Assembly: GCF_000364445.2 (NCBI RefSeq)
Contig: NZ_CP043538.1
Coordinates: forward strand, 2,363,612 to 2,427,611
Direction of reading: 5' to 3'
Length of the DNA: 64,000 nucleotides
From: Methylobacterium mesophilicum SR1.6/6
Lineage (GTDB): Bacteria > Pseudomonadota > Alphaproteobacteria > Rhizobiales > Beijerinckiaceae
Position numbers and translations under genes: made by a program. Below are positions 52,152 through 61,071 of this stretch, in pieces (position 1 is the stretch's first letter; each line of letters opens with the position of its first letter). Below the pieces are notes generated by a model, which made no database searches, was not told the DNA's origin, and saw only the letters and a program-made list of their open reading frames with translations.

Positions 52152-53857
52152 CACGTCGTTCCCTTGAGCAGGCGTCGCAGTCGCATGGGAAGCCGGATGT
52201 TGCGCCACGACGCAGCTTTCCGGGTGAGGAGCCTGTCCTGAAGGTGGTCGTGCGCGCGGTGAAGCTCCGCCGCATGGGCGATCACCCGGTCGGTGCGCCG
52301 GTCGCTCTCCAATTCGGCGGCTTCGTGAGCCGCCGCGTCGGCGGCGCGCGCCGCACGCAGCGCCTCGTTCTCTTCGCGCAAGCGCGCGATCTCGGCGGCC
52401 GGGTCGTCGAGCAGGGCGAGTTGACTCGGCTGCACCGGATCTGCCTGCAATTCGTCGGCGGCCGACAGGAATGTCGCGGCGGCCCAGCCGAGGTCGCGAT
52501 GGGTCGCATGGCCGCTCACGAGCGACTGGAAGCGGCTTTCCCGGGCGAACCGCGCGGCAAGCTGCGCATCGTCCATGGCCAGCCCGAGCCGCGGAAGCAC
52601 CGCGCGGAGGACCTCCAGAAGATTGGGGGGAGGCAATGCGAACCGTCCCCAGGTTCGGACATCGGTGAGGGCATTGACGAGGCCGCGCAGGGCGAGGTGA
52701 CCGGCGTCCAGCGGCACGCCGAGGTCCCACTCCAAGTCGATGAAGGCACGGTCGTCGCCCGACACGAGGTTCTTCGGGATAGCGTCGAGGGCGGAGGAAG
52801 GTAGGATCGTGTCGACCACCATCTCGGCTCCCGCAGCGAAGTGGCGCGATACAGTATCGCGCCATTCTACCGCCCAGGAGGTCACCCCGTCCGGACACCA
52901 CCCGTCTTGCGCGCAGCGCCGGTCGAGCAAAGTGGACCAGAGCGGGCCCGGCACGTAGGTCTCCGCGGGAAACAGGTTCCTGACCTCCTCGACCCGCCCG
53001 ACAAGTCCGGGGTTGAGAGGCGTGCGACAGACGTCGATTCCCGATGCGGTCATCGCGAAGGTGACGAGGCGCTCGAACTCCGGACGGCGGCGCAGTCCGA
53101 CATGGATCGCCAGGGTCCCGTCCGGTGGCAGCGGCGTCTCCGAGGCGGCGACGACGAAGGCCGGCGCCAAGTCACCGATCAGGCCCTGATCCGCCACGGG
53201 TGTCCAAGCGCGCTGCGGCGAGAACAGCATCGCGCCGGCACCCGTCGGGTCCGGCGCGGCCGCGAGGGCCAGCGCCCCCGGATCGAAGCCGCAGGGCCGC
53301 GCGAGGCCGCGTTCGGAGAGGAGGCTCAAGGGTGCATGGCGGTCCGGAAACGGGAACCACCACGCCTGATGGACGAGGCCGAAGGCACGCAGTGACCGCT
53401 CAAGACCGCTCCGCGTGGGGAGTTGGTATCCATCCGGCCTGGGGCGCCCTTCAAGGCTCGGGAAGCCCTCGCGTCCGGGCGTCTCGGAGCCCGCCGCCAG
53501 CCTGTTCAGCGACAGGGCGTTGTCCACGCTCAGGATCAACCACCCGCCCGGCCGCAGCCGCGCGCGTCCCCAGGCGATCGTCGCCTGAAGCCTATCCCCA
53601 CCGAGCGCCGCCACAGGCTTGGGCAGCAGCTCCGTCAGGACGACAGCATCGAAGCCGGCGGTGGCCGGGATGTCCGCTCCGTCCGCCGTGATGACGACGG
53701 AAGCAGCGGCGGGACAGAGTGTGGCCGCATGTCCGTCGGAATGGGCACGCAGGACCAGCACGGCGCCGGTGAGATACGCCCCGAACGGGCGCAGCACGTC
53801 CGCTCGCCGGTCGCGCCGCCCAATGAGCCCACGGTTTGCCGAATCCTCCCGGTCCAT
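52151..53857 (-). CDS. Methyltransferase-like protein with C-terminal coiled coil
   Basis: A 568-aa protein. A segment GGDRLQATIAWGRARLRPGG followed by WLILSVDN matches the late strands of a Rossmann methyltransferase, but the glycine-rich SAM loop near the N-terminus (VLVLRAHSDGHAATL) is poorly conserved, so activity is doubtful. Residues 460-540 form a coiled coil (EIARLREENEALRAARAADA). The C-terminus is basic (RLPMRLRRLLKG). It is the first gene of a two-gene minus operon with the glycosyltransferase-kinase fusion and is divergent from other glycosyltransferase genes. Confidence 0.55.
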   Translation of the reverse strand: MDREDSANRGLIGRRDRRADVLRPFGAYLTGAVLVLRAHSDGHAATLCPAAASVVITADGADIPATAGFDAVVLTELLPKPVAALGGDRLQATIAWGRARLRPGGWLILSVDNALSLNRLAAGSETPGREGFPSLEGRPRPDGYQLPTRSGLERSLRAFGLVHQAWWFPFPDRHAPLSLLSERGLARPCGFDPGALALAAAPDPTGAGAMLFSPQRAWTPVADQGLIGDLAPAFVVAASETPLPPDGTLAIHVGLRRRPEFERLVTFAMTASGIDVCRTPLNPGLVGRVEEVRNLFPAETYVPGPLWSTLLDRRCAQDGWCPDGVTSWAVEWRDTVSRHFAAGAEMVVDTILPSSALDAIPKNLVSGDDRAFIDLEWDLGVPLDAGHLALRGLVNALTDVRTWGRFALPPPNLLEVLRAVLPRLGLAMDDAQLAARFARESRFQSLVSGHATHRDLGWAAATFLSAADELQADPVQPSQLALLDDPAAEIARLREENEALRAARAADAAAHEAAELESDRRTDRVIAHAAELHRAHDHLQDRLLTRKAASWRNIRLPMRLRRLLKGTT

Positions 53858-54007
53858 AATTCCTAATTTCCAAGAGCTGACGCCCTAAAACATCCCGGGT
53901 AGATCCAGTCTGGGGAAAGAAACGGGAAAATTGGACACATCACGGTTGTGTGTCTACTTACATTCGCGGTTAAATATCAAACAGAAAGCCGCCCGGGGTC
54001 ACGAGGG

Positions 54008-55003
54008 ATGAATTTCGTCAGCGCCATCTCGTTGGCCGGCCCGCGCGTGGTGGTGACGAGCACCTTCCCGGATGCACTCAATCGAAATCCGACGGTCCGC
54101 AGCGACCTGGCGGACGGCTTCGCCGAGCTTCTCGGCACGGAACGCGTCTCCCTTGCGCCCCTGGAGCTCGCCGTTTCGGTGATCAGGGCCACCCGGCCGG
54201 ACGTCGTCGTGGCCGTCGGAAGCCTCGTCCCGGACCTCTCAGACCTGCGCGGGCTTCGCCGCGCCGCGGATGCCGTCGGCGCCGTCCTGATTTTCTGGCT
54301 GACGGACGACCCTTACGAGTTCGACTACGCCTTCAAGGCCGAACTTTACGCCGACATCGTCGTGAGCAACGATTCCTGGGCGGCGCAGCACTACCGGCAC
54401 CCGGATGTCCACCACCTGCCACTGGCCGCGGCGCCGAACCGGCACTTCAGGCCGATCCGTCCGGTGGCGGAGCGGGAGACGACGGTGTTCTTCTGCGGTG
54501 TCGCCTATCCGAACCGGATCGCGCTGCTCCGTCGGATCGACGATCTCCTGGCGCATCAAGTCGTGGAGATCCTGGGCGCCGGATGGCCCGACACGATCAG
54601 CTGCGCCGTGAACCGCCGTCTGACGCCGGCGCAGATGGCCGACTACGCCGCCGCGTCGCGGATCACCCTCAACATCGGCCGAGACCTGGATGTGGCCAAT
54701 CGACGGCTGTCGCTCCCGCAGGCGACGCCCGGTCCGCGCACCTTCGAGGTCGCCCTGTCGGGCTCGGCGCAGGCCTACTTCGTCACAGGCCTCGAGATCT
54801 GCGACCACTTCGAGCCGGACTCCGAGATCCTCCTCGTGGACGGCGCGGCCGACATCGCGCGCGTCATCGAGCAGTCGCTCGACGACCCGGCGTCGATCGA
54901 GCTGGTGGCGCGCCGGGCGCAGGCGCGGGCGCTGCGCGAGCACACGTACCGGCATCGCGCGGCGCGTCTGCTCGACCTGACCCGCATGACGGTCATGGCC
55001 TGA
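54008..55003 (+). CDS. CgeB-like glycosyltransferase
   Basis: A 331-aa protein of the CgeB/DUF3880-Glyco_trans_1_2 type. The N-terminal Rossmann half includes LIFWLTDDPYEFDYAFKAEL and VVSNDSWAAQHYRHPDVHHL; the C-terminal half has VFFCGVAYPNRIALLRRIDD, ASRITLNIGRDLDVANRRLS and RTFEVALSGSAQAYFVTGLE. Transfers a sugar from a nucleotide donor, acceptor unknown. The start at 54008 gives a compact N-terminus although its RBS (GAGGG) is unusually close; earlier in-frame starts at 53948 are possible. Next gene begins 32 bases downstream. Confidence 0.85.
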   Translation: MNFVSAISLAGPRVVVTSTFPDALNRNPTVRSDLADGFAELLGTERVSLAPLELAVSVIRATRPDVVVAVGSLVPDLSDLRGLRRAADAVGAVLIFWLTDDPYEFDYAFKAELYADIVVSNDSWAAQHYRHPDVHHLPLAAAPNRHFRPIRPVAERETTVFFCGVAYPNRIALLRRIDDLLAHQVVEILGAGWPDTISCAVNRRLTPAQMADYAAASRITLNIGRDLDVANRRLSLPQATPGPRTFEVALSGSAQAYFVTGLEICDHFEPDSEILLVDGAADIARVIEQSLDDPASIELVARRAQARALREHTYRHRAARLLDLTRMTVMA

Positions 55004-55035
55004 ATCCGGCGCGGCGCACACGGACGAACCACGGC

Positions 55036-58000
55036 ATGTCCGATCTCTCGATCCTGCTGCTCGACACCGAGCCGCAGACGCACAACCGCTACCTCGTGCT
55101 GGCCATCGCCGATGCGCTGCGCCGTCATCCGTCCGTGCGCCATGTGCATGTCGCGGGGCACGCCGATGCCCTCACGGCCTTCACCGAGCGCGGACTCGAC
55201 ACGCTGATCGCCTTCGGCGGCGCCCGGCTGCACGCCCCCCTGGTTGGCCGCCTCGCGGGCCTCGCCCGGACCAGCGTGCTTTGGACCACCGAGGATCCCT
55301 ACGAGCGCGCGGCGAACGTGCGAGGCGCGGCCGGGTTCGATCTGGTCTTCACCAACGATCAGGCCTCCGTCCCCGCCTATGGCGGCCGGGCGCGTCACCT
55401 CCCGCTGGCCGCGTCGCTCCTGTTCCATGATCTGGCGGTGATCGATGAGGACGCGCGCTATCGCTACGACCTGCTCTTCATCGGCACGGCTTGGCCGAAC
55501 CGTGTCGCGACGCTGAACGACCTCGCGGCGAGGCTGCCGCGCGACCTGAAGTTCAAGCTGGCGCTGCCGTGGAACGCACATATCGGCCCACCCGATCTGG
55601 ACGACGTCGCCCTCGTCACGGACTGGCGCTGCGGCAACCGCGATTTCGCCCTGCTGGCGAACCGAAGCCGCGTCGTGCTGACCCTGCCGCGGTCCTTCTC
55701 GTCGGCGCGCGCCGATCAGGCGACCGGCTCGACACCGCCGCCGCGCTTGTTCGAGACGGCGCTCGCCGGCGGCTTCCAGGTCGTCGTCTCGCCCGAACCG
55801 GAGACGGCGGATTACTACGCCCCGGACCGGGAGATTGCGCTCTGTACCGATGAGGCGGCGGCGATCGACGCGATCATGACCGCCCTGACGGCACCGGAGG
55901 ACCGGATCGAGCGCGCGCGCGCCGCGCAGGACCGCACGCGCGCCGAGCATCTCTACGATAACCGGGTCGCCATCATCGTCGATGCCGTGCGCGCTCACCG
56001 GGAATCGGCGACACGCGGACCGGCGCCCACGGTCATGTCGTCCACCATCCTGATGCTGACGCACAACCGGATGGGACATCGCCCCGGCGGCGGTATCGAG
56101 ATCTATCAGGAAGCACTGACCGATCTCGGTGACGCGTACCAGGTGCTGTTCCTCTTCCCGGTGTTCAGCGAGGGCCGGTGGTCCTTGCGGCTGGAGGGAC
56201 CGGGCACTGCCGAGACCTACCCGTGCGGCGCGGTCGGGCCGCCGCTCTCAACGGATCCGTATGTCGAGGGCCTGTTCCAGCGGATCCTGTTCGAGCATCA
56301 GGTCGACCTCGTCCACATCCACCACCTGATGCATGTCCCCCTGTCGCTGCCGCTGATCGCGCGGGCCTGCGGCGTTCCCGTCGTCTACCATCTGCACGAC
56401 CACTACCTGATCTGCGAGCGCTGGCTTCTGCTCGATCATGCCGGCCAGTTCTGCGACGTGGTCAATCGGGGCTCGCATCAGTGCGACGCCTGCTTGGTAG
56501 CGGGCAACAGTTACCCGCCGGGCGCGAAGGCGCGTCGGGACGGCTTCGTGGCGCTGGTGACGGAGGCGATCGACGCCTTCGTGACGAGCACACCCGGGAC
56601 GGCGCAGGCCCTGCGCCGCTTCTTCCCCGAGATCCCGGCCGATCGCGTGACCGAGATCGAGATGGTGGCGCCCTGTCCCGCGATCGCGAAATTCGCGCCG
56701 GCTCCGCAGCCCAAACGGCTTGCGGACAGGCTGACGGTGGCGGTCCTGGGCAATTTCGCTGCGCACAAGGGCGGCTGGCAGGCCATCAACCTGATCCGGA
56801 GCTGCGAAGCCTACCCGATCCACTTCAAGGTCATCGGCCGCGTCGACCATCCCTATCGCGACCTGATGGAGACTTTCCAACCGGATCAGGTCAGCGTCAC
56901 CGGCGCTTACGAGCAGCACGCAATCGGCACGCTGCTGGCCGGATGCGATGTCTCGCTTCACCTGTCGACATGGCCGGAGACGTTCGTGATCGCGTTGACG
57001 GAGGCGTGGCAGGCGGGTCTGATCCCGATCGTCGCCGATCTCGGCGCCCTGGCCGAGCGCGTCGAGGACGGGGTCGACGGGTTCAAGGTCCCCCCGAACG
57101 ACCCCGGCGCCGTCCGGGCGCGCCTGATCGAACTGCACTACGACCGGTCGCGTCTCGCGCGGATGCGGGCGGCCGTCGGCCGCAAGATCTTTCCCTCGGT
57201 CGAGGATCACCGTGCTGCGATCCGCGCCCTCTATGCCCGCCTGATCGCGGCAAAATTCCCGGAAGCGGGACGGCATCGCAACCGCCCCCGTGCGGGCTTC
57301 GACCTGCGTCTTGAGGATCTGGGCTTCCGGACCAACGCGCCGTCTTGGACGAGTGCGGCGATCCAGTGGGACGAAGCCGCGAGCACGGAGAAGGCGGCGG
57401 CTCCGGCGCCTGGAGGCGCCCTCGTCGCGCCGACCGGCGACCTCCCTGACGAACATCGGCGTCTGAGCCTCAGGCCGGTCGCGCGCAGCGCGTGCGGCTG
57501 GAACCTGGACGTCATGCGCACCGACGATCGGCTGAACAGGAACATGGATCTCGCGTCAGTCGCGCGGGCCTCGATCTTCCTGCGCGGATGGCTCCACGTC
57601 TCCGGACCGGCACCGCGTGCGACCTACCTCCGCCTGACCGGCAGCGCCGGAACATCGTGGGCGCTCCTGCAGAGCGACCTGCGCCCGGACGTGGCGAAGT
57701 GGCACGGAGAGTCCGCCGCCGCGACGTCCGGCTTTCACGGGCAGATTGATGTGTCCGGGATGGCGTTCGGACGCTACGCTCTCGCCATCGCACAGGTTAC
57801 CGGCGGACAGTTGCGGATCCTGGACGACATCGCCTCGGTCTTCATCGCGCCAGACACGGGGGATCCCGCGCGCTTTATTCCCGAGCCCCGCGTGTGCATC
57901 GATGGTCCACCGCAGAGCTTTACCCTGCGCCACAGTCTGCCGGACGGCGCGGATGCGATCACGGTCTCGCCGGGTCAGCTCTGGGCCGCGGAAGTGACAT

Positions 58001-58233
58001 TTTCAGGCGTGTCGCCCCGGCTTCCGAAGGAGACGCTCGCCGTCATTCAGACTTCGGCCGGCCGGGCGTGGCGCGCCCCGGTCCTTCGGATCGATGAGCG
58101 GACCGTACGGATCACCGCGTCGGTTCCAGACATCGATCCGAGCACCTGCACGGTTTCCCTAGCCGAGCCGCACAGCCGAAACCTGCGAACGCTCGCGACC
58201 CTGTTCCAGACCCAGGTCATCGCCGCGTCATGA
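55036..58233 (+). CDS. Large protein with two glycosyltransferase domains and a C-terminal beta-rich region
   Basis: A 1065-aa protein. Residues 1-320 are CgeB-like (TTEDPYERAANVRGAAGFDL, LLFIGTAWPNRVATL, RLFETALAGGFQVVVSPEPE), closely resembling the preceding gene. Residues 334-745 form a GT4-type transferase (MLTHNRMGHRPGGGIEIYQE, HLHDHYLICERW, a Cys-rich insert CDVVNRGSHQCDAC, and the acceptor-side STWPETFVIALTEAWQAG with Glu648 and Glu656). Residues 830-1065 are beta-rich with no catalytic motif. A single protein may add two different sugars in succession. Probably co-transcribed with the gene at 54008. Confidence 0.85.
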   Translation: MSDLSILLLDTEPQTHNRYLVLAIADALRRHPSVRHVHVAGHADALTAFTERGLDTLIAFGGARLHAPLVGRLAGLARTSVLWTTEDPYERAANVRGAAGFDLVFTNDQASVPAYGGRARHLPLAASLLFHDLAVIDEDARYRYDLLFIGTAWPNRVATLNDLAARLPRDLKFKLALPWNAHIGPPDLDDVALVTDWRCGNRDFALLANRSRVVLTLPRSFSSARADQATGSTPPPRLFETALAGGFQVVVSPEPETADYYAPDREIALCTDEAAAIDAIMTALTAPEDRIERARAAQDRTRAEHLYDNRVAIIVDAVRAHRESATRGPAPTVMSSTILMLTHNRMGHRPGGGIEIYQEALTDLGDAYQVLFLFPVFSEGRWSLRLEGPGTAETYPCGAVGPPLSTDPYVEGLFQRILFEHQVDLVHIHHLMHVPLSLPLIARACGVPVVYHLHDHYLICERWLLLDHAGQFCDVVNRGSHQCDACLVAGNSYPPGAKARRDGFVALVTEAIDAFVTSTPGTAQALRRFFPEIPADRVTEIEMVAPCPAIAKFAPAPQPKRLADRLTVAVLGNFAAHKGGWQAINLIRSCEAYPIHFKVIGRVDHPYRDLMETFQPDQVSVTGAYEQHAIGTLLAGCDVSLHLSTWPETFVIALTEAWQAGLIPIVADLGALAERVEDGVDGFKVPPNDPGAVRARLIELHYDRSRLARMRAAVGRKIFPSVEDHRAAIRALYARLIAAKFPEAGRHRNRPRAGFDLRLEDLGFRTNAPSWTSAAIQWDEAASTEKAAAPAPGGALVAPTGDLPDEHRRLSLRPVARSACGWNLDVMRTDDRLNRNMDLASVARASIFLRGWLHVSGPAPRATYLRLTGSAGTSWALLQSDLRPDVAKWHGESAAATSGFHGQIDVSGMAFGRYALAIAQVTGGQLRILDDIASVFIAPDTGDPARFIPEPRVCIDGPPQSFTLRHSLPDGADAITVSPGQLWAAEVTFSGVSPRLPKETLAVIQTSAGRAWRAPVLRIDERTVRITASVPDIDPSTCTVSLAEPHSRNLRTLATLFQTQVIAAS

Positions 58234-58375
58234 CGCGACCCGCCAGAATCCTGAGCCCGTCGGCGGCCGATCCCGGCAGGCCCGGACCTCGACGCCCCGG
58301 CCCGACGCGGGGGCTCCACCGGAGGTTCCCGGGATCCCGGCCTAACCAGACGGGCGACACCGATAGGGTCTGCAT

Positions 58376-60244
58376 ATGATCATCCGCCATACGCGCCGCC
58401 TGGAGACGTGCGACGGCGGGATTACTGCACCGAACGGGTGGCCGGTTCTTCGCGGATCGGTCGCCGCGGGCTGGGCGGCGCATGCGCTAATCGATCTCGG
58501 CGGCCGGGCGCATGTGCTGGCGCTGGTCAGCCGGGACGGCGCGCGGGCTCATCGCTACTTCGATGCGGACGGGGCGCCGCTCGGGGCCGAGGCCGGCGCG
58601 TTCCTCGACGCGACTTGGCACGGCCCAGGCCCCCTCGATTGGCAGGCTGTGGCGCTGGTCACCGATGCGGAGAGCGGGGCGGCCACGCATGCCCTCGTCG
58701 AGGACGTGCACATCCTGATCGAGGCCCTCGCCGCCGCTGCCGCCGCGCGGCCCCATCTCGCCGTCCGGGTCGTCGTCGGCACCGAAGCCGATCCCCGCGC
58801 CGGCACCATGCAGGCCGTCCTGGACCGGCTCAACCGAGCCCCAGTGGGCGCTCCGCCGCATCTGCCCGAATTGGTCACGAGGGAGATCGTCACCCGGCGC
58901 GGGCAGGAGACGGACCATCCCACAGGCGGAGCCCTGCACTTCTCGCTTTACCTGCCAATGCCCGGCTTCCGCTTTGCCGGTTTCTCGCCGGACCAAAACG
59001 AGACGCTCTGCACGCTGCTGGGCAAGAATTCCCGCACTGCCGCCGCACTCCTCGATGCCAGAACGAACGTCGCCTACGCGCGACCCAGCCTGGGAAGCAC
59101 GGGGTTTGACCCGGCCACCCTGGTCCAGGTCCGATTGTGGCGGCAGTATCTGTACCCGGTGCTGATCGCCGGGGTCTCGCGCGCAGAGCGCGTGGGCGTT
59201 GTCTTCGAGCACGCCCATATCAGCCACTACATCTGGAACGAACTTGCCGCCGTCGATGAAGTCCTCGCCCTGGGCCGGGCGCCTTCGGTGTTCCTGTTCG
59301 CAAGCTGTAACGAGCCGGTGTTTGCCGTCGATGCGGTCTTTCCGGAAGTCGCCGGGCATGTGCACCGCGCACTCGACGGACCGCTGCCTTTCCTCCAGGC
59401 CGCCGCCACCGGAGCGGCGATGTTCCTGCCCTTCCGGTCCTATCGGGTGAGCCAGCGGTTGGCCGATCGCTTAACCGGCTTGGCGCGGGCCGCCGAGCCC
59501 GCGCTCGATTCCCGGCTTGCCGCTGCGGCGCGCCAAGCCACCATCGTGCTCATCGGCCTGCGTCTCGAGAACCGCCGCTGGATCCGGCAGACGGAGGGCT
59601 ACATCGCCCTGATCCGCCGCCTGGGTCGGCGGCGCGGGGAGCGGTTCCTCGTCATCATCGACGGGCACAACACGCTTCCGGGCACCTCCGGTGCCTTCGT
59701 GGAGAGCTACTGCGAGAGCCTCATCCCCCGCGACGGCGCCTTGCCGACCGTCGTTCAAATGGAGATCGACCTCGTGGAGACGCTTCGGCGCGGCATCGCG
59801 GCGGTCGCCAACGTCGAGCTCCTGAGCCTCGTCCCCTGCTCCATGGGGGCGAGCCTCGTCGCCTCTCTCCGAGCCGATCTGTTCGTGACCCATTTCGGTG
59901 CTGGCTTGGCGAAGTACAAATGGGTCGCGAATGCGCCGGGCTGCGTGATCTCAAGCCGCTCCGTCCTGGCTGGCAAGGACGATCTGCGGATCTACGACAC
60001 GGCGTTGTTCCGCGAGAATGCGATTGCCTGCGCCTATTATCCGGCCGAGCGCGTGTTCGATCTGGATGCCTCCAGCAACGCAATCCCGGTGCCCGGAAGC
60101 AGAGAGCGCGAGGACTTCGATCTCGATCCCGATGACTTCGCCCGCTTTGTCGAGGCTTCTCTGCCGCGGAAACGACAGGGCATCCAGAAAATCCTCGAAA
60201 GTCTTGGATTCCCGGGTCGCGCGTTCGGTTCCGGAGCTTCCTAA
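58376..60244 (+). CDS. Uncharacterised 622-aa protein of the glycan cluster
   Basis: Not confidently recognised. There is no signal peptide or clear membrane helix. The C-terminal half contains FLVIIDGHNTLPGTSGAF, ELLSLVPCSMGASLVASLRA and DLFVTHFGAGLAKYKWVANA. The FGAG element after a predicted alpha-beta unit recalls the HGAGL loop of GT61-type transferases, so a glycosyltransferase fold is possible. The N-terminal 120 residues are beta-rich (VLALVSRDGARAHRYFDADG). It follows the double transferase on the same strand after 142 bases and ends at a strong hairpin. Confidence 0.6.
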   Translation: MIIRHTRRLETCDGGITAPNGWPVLRGSVAAGWAAHALIDLGGRAHVLALVSRDGARAHRYFDADGAPLGAEAGAFLDATWHGPGPLDWQAVALVTDAESGAATHALVEDVHILIEALAAAAAARPHLAVRVVVGTEADPRAGTMQAVLDRLNRAPVGAPPHLPELVTREIVTRRGQETDHPTGGALHFSLYLPMPGFRFAGFSPDQNETLCTLLGKNSRTAAALLDARTNVAYARPSLGSTGFDPATLVQVRLWRQYLYPVLIAGVSRAERVGVVFEHAHISHYIWNELAAVDEVLALGRAPSVFLFASCNEPVFAVDAVFPEVAGHVHRALDGPLPFLQAAATGAAMFLPFRSYRVSQRLADRLTGLARAAEPALDSRLAAAARQATIVLIGLRLENRRWIRQTEGYIALIRRLGRRRGERFLVIIDGHNTLPGTSGAFVESYCESLIPRDGALPTVVQMEIDLVETLRRGIAAVANVELLSLVPCSMGASLVASLRADLFVTHFGAGLAKYKWVANAPGCVISSRSVLAGKDDLRIYDTALFRENAIACAYYPAERVFDLDASSNAIPVPGSREREDFDLDPDDFARFVEASLPRKRQGIQKILESLGFPGRAFGSGAS

Positions 60245-60318
60245 CCGGAAGCGGTGGCGCCGAATGCGCAGCAACGAAGCATCTCCGGGCTGCGCGAGCG
60301 CGGTGGTCGTAGCGCAGG

Positions 60319-60338
60319 CCGGCTTCAAGCGAAGCCGG
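60319..60338. terminator. Bidirectional terminator hairpin
   Basis: CCGGCTTC-AAGC-GAAGCCGG, a perfect 8-base stem with a 4-base loop, between the convergent 622-aa gene and livF. No long T-run follows, as is common in GC-rich genomes. Confidence 0.7.
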
Positions 60339-60348
60339 AAGCGGACCG

Positions 60349-61071
60349 CTAATGACTGCCGCCGAGATAGGCCGCCCGCACGGCCGGATCGTTGCGCATC
60401 TGCTGGGCCGGGCCCTGGAAGCGGATCCGGCCGTTCTCCAGCACGTAGGCGTGGTCGGCGACGCCGAGGGCCGCCATGGCGAACTGCTCGACGAGCAGCA
60501 TCGTCACCTGCTCGGCCTTGAGCAGCCGGATGATCCGGAAGACCTCCTCCACGAGCTTCGGCGCGAGCCCCATCGAGGGCTCGTCGAGCAGGAGGATCTC
60601 CGGCCGCAGCATCAGGGCTCGGCCCATGGCGAGCATCTGCTGCTCGCCGCCCGAGAGCGTTCCGGCGAGCTGCGCGCGCCGCTCCTTGAGACGCGGGAAC
60701 ATCTCGAAGGCCCGCTCGCGGTCGGCCGCGACGTCGCCCTTCGGCCGTGATCCGGTCAGCCGCGGGAAGGCGCCGAGCGTCAAGTTGTCTTCCACGGAGA
60801 GCGTCGGGAAGACGCGCCGTCCCTCCGGCGAGTGCGCGAGGCCGAACCGGGCGACGTCGTGGCTGTCGAGGCCGCCGATCTCCTGCCCGTTCAGGCGGAT
60901 CGAACCCGCCCGCGGCCGGATCATGCCCGACAGGGCGCGCATCGTGGTGGTCTTGCCGGCCCCGTTCGAGCCGATCAGCGCCACGACCTGACCCTTCGGC
61001 ACTTGGAAGTCGAGGCCGTGCAGCACCTCGACCTGGCCGTAGCCGGCCGACAGACCGGTGACCTCAAGCAT
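60349..61071 (-). CDS. livF: Branched-chain amino acid ABC transporter ATPase LivF
   Basis: A 240-aa ABC ATPase of LivF type and length: Walker A ALIGSNGAGKTTTMRALSGM, Q-loop region LAHSPEGRRVFPTLSVEDNL, signature TLSGGEQQMLAMGRALM, Walker B ILLLDEPSMGLAPKLVEEVF. Drives uptake of branched-chain amino acids or related hydrophobic or amide substrates. Its start overlaps the end of the livM-livG fusion gene by 8 bases, so translation is coupled. Last gene of the liv operon. Confidence 0.93.
   Translation of the reverse strand: MLEVTGLSAGYGQVEVLHGLDFQVPKGQVVALIGSNGAGKTTTMRALSGMIRPRAGSIRLNGQEIGGLDSHDVARFGLAHSPEGRRVFPTLSVEDNLTLGAFPRLTGSRPKGDVAADRERAFEMFPRLKERRAQLAGTLSGGEQQMLAMGRALMLRPEILLLDEPSMGLAPKLVEEVFRIIRLLKAEQVTMLLVEQFAMAALGVADHAYVLENGRIRFQGPAQQMRNDPAVRAAYLGGSH

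Noticed and set aside
52096..52154. Frameshift or split between methyltransferase-like and glycosyltransferase genes
   Set aside because: The TGATG overlap and the RBS-like AAGGGAA show two separate genes in normal coupling.
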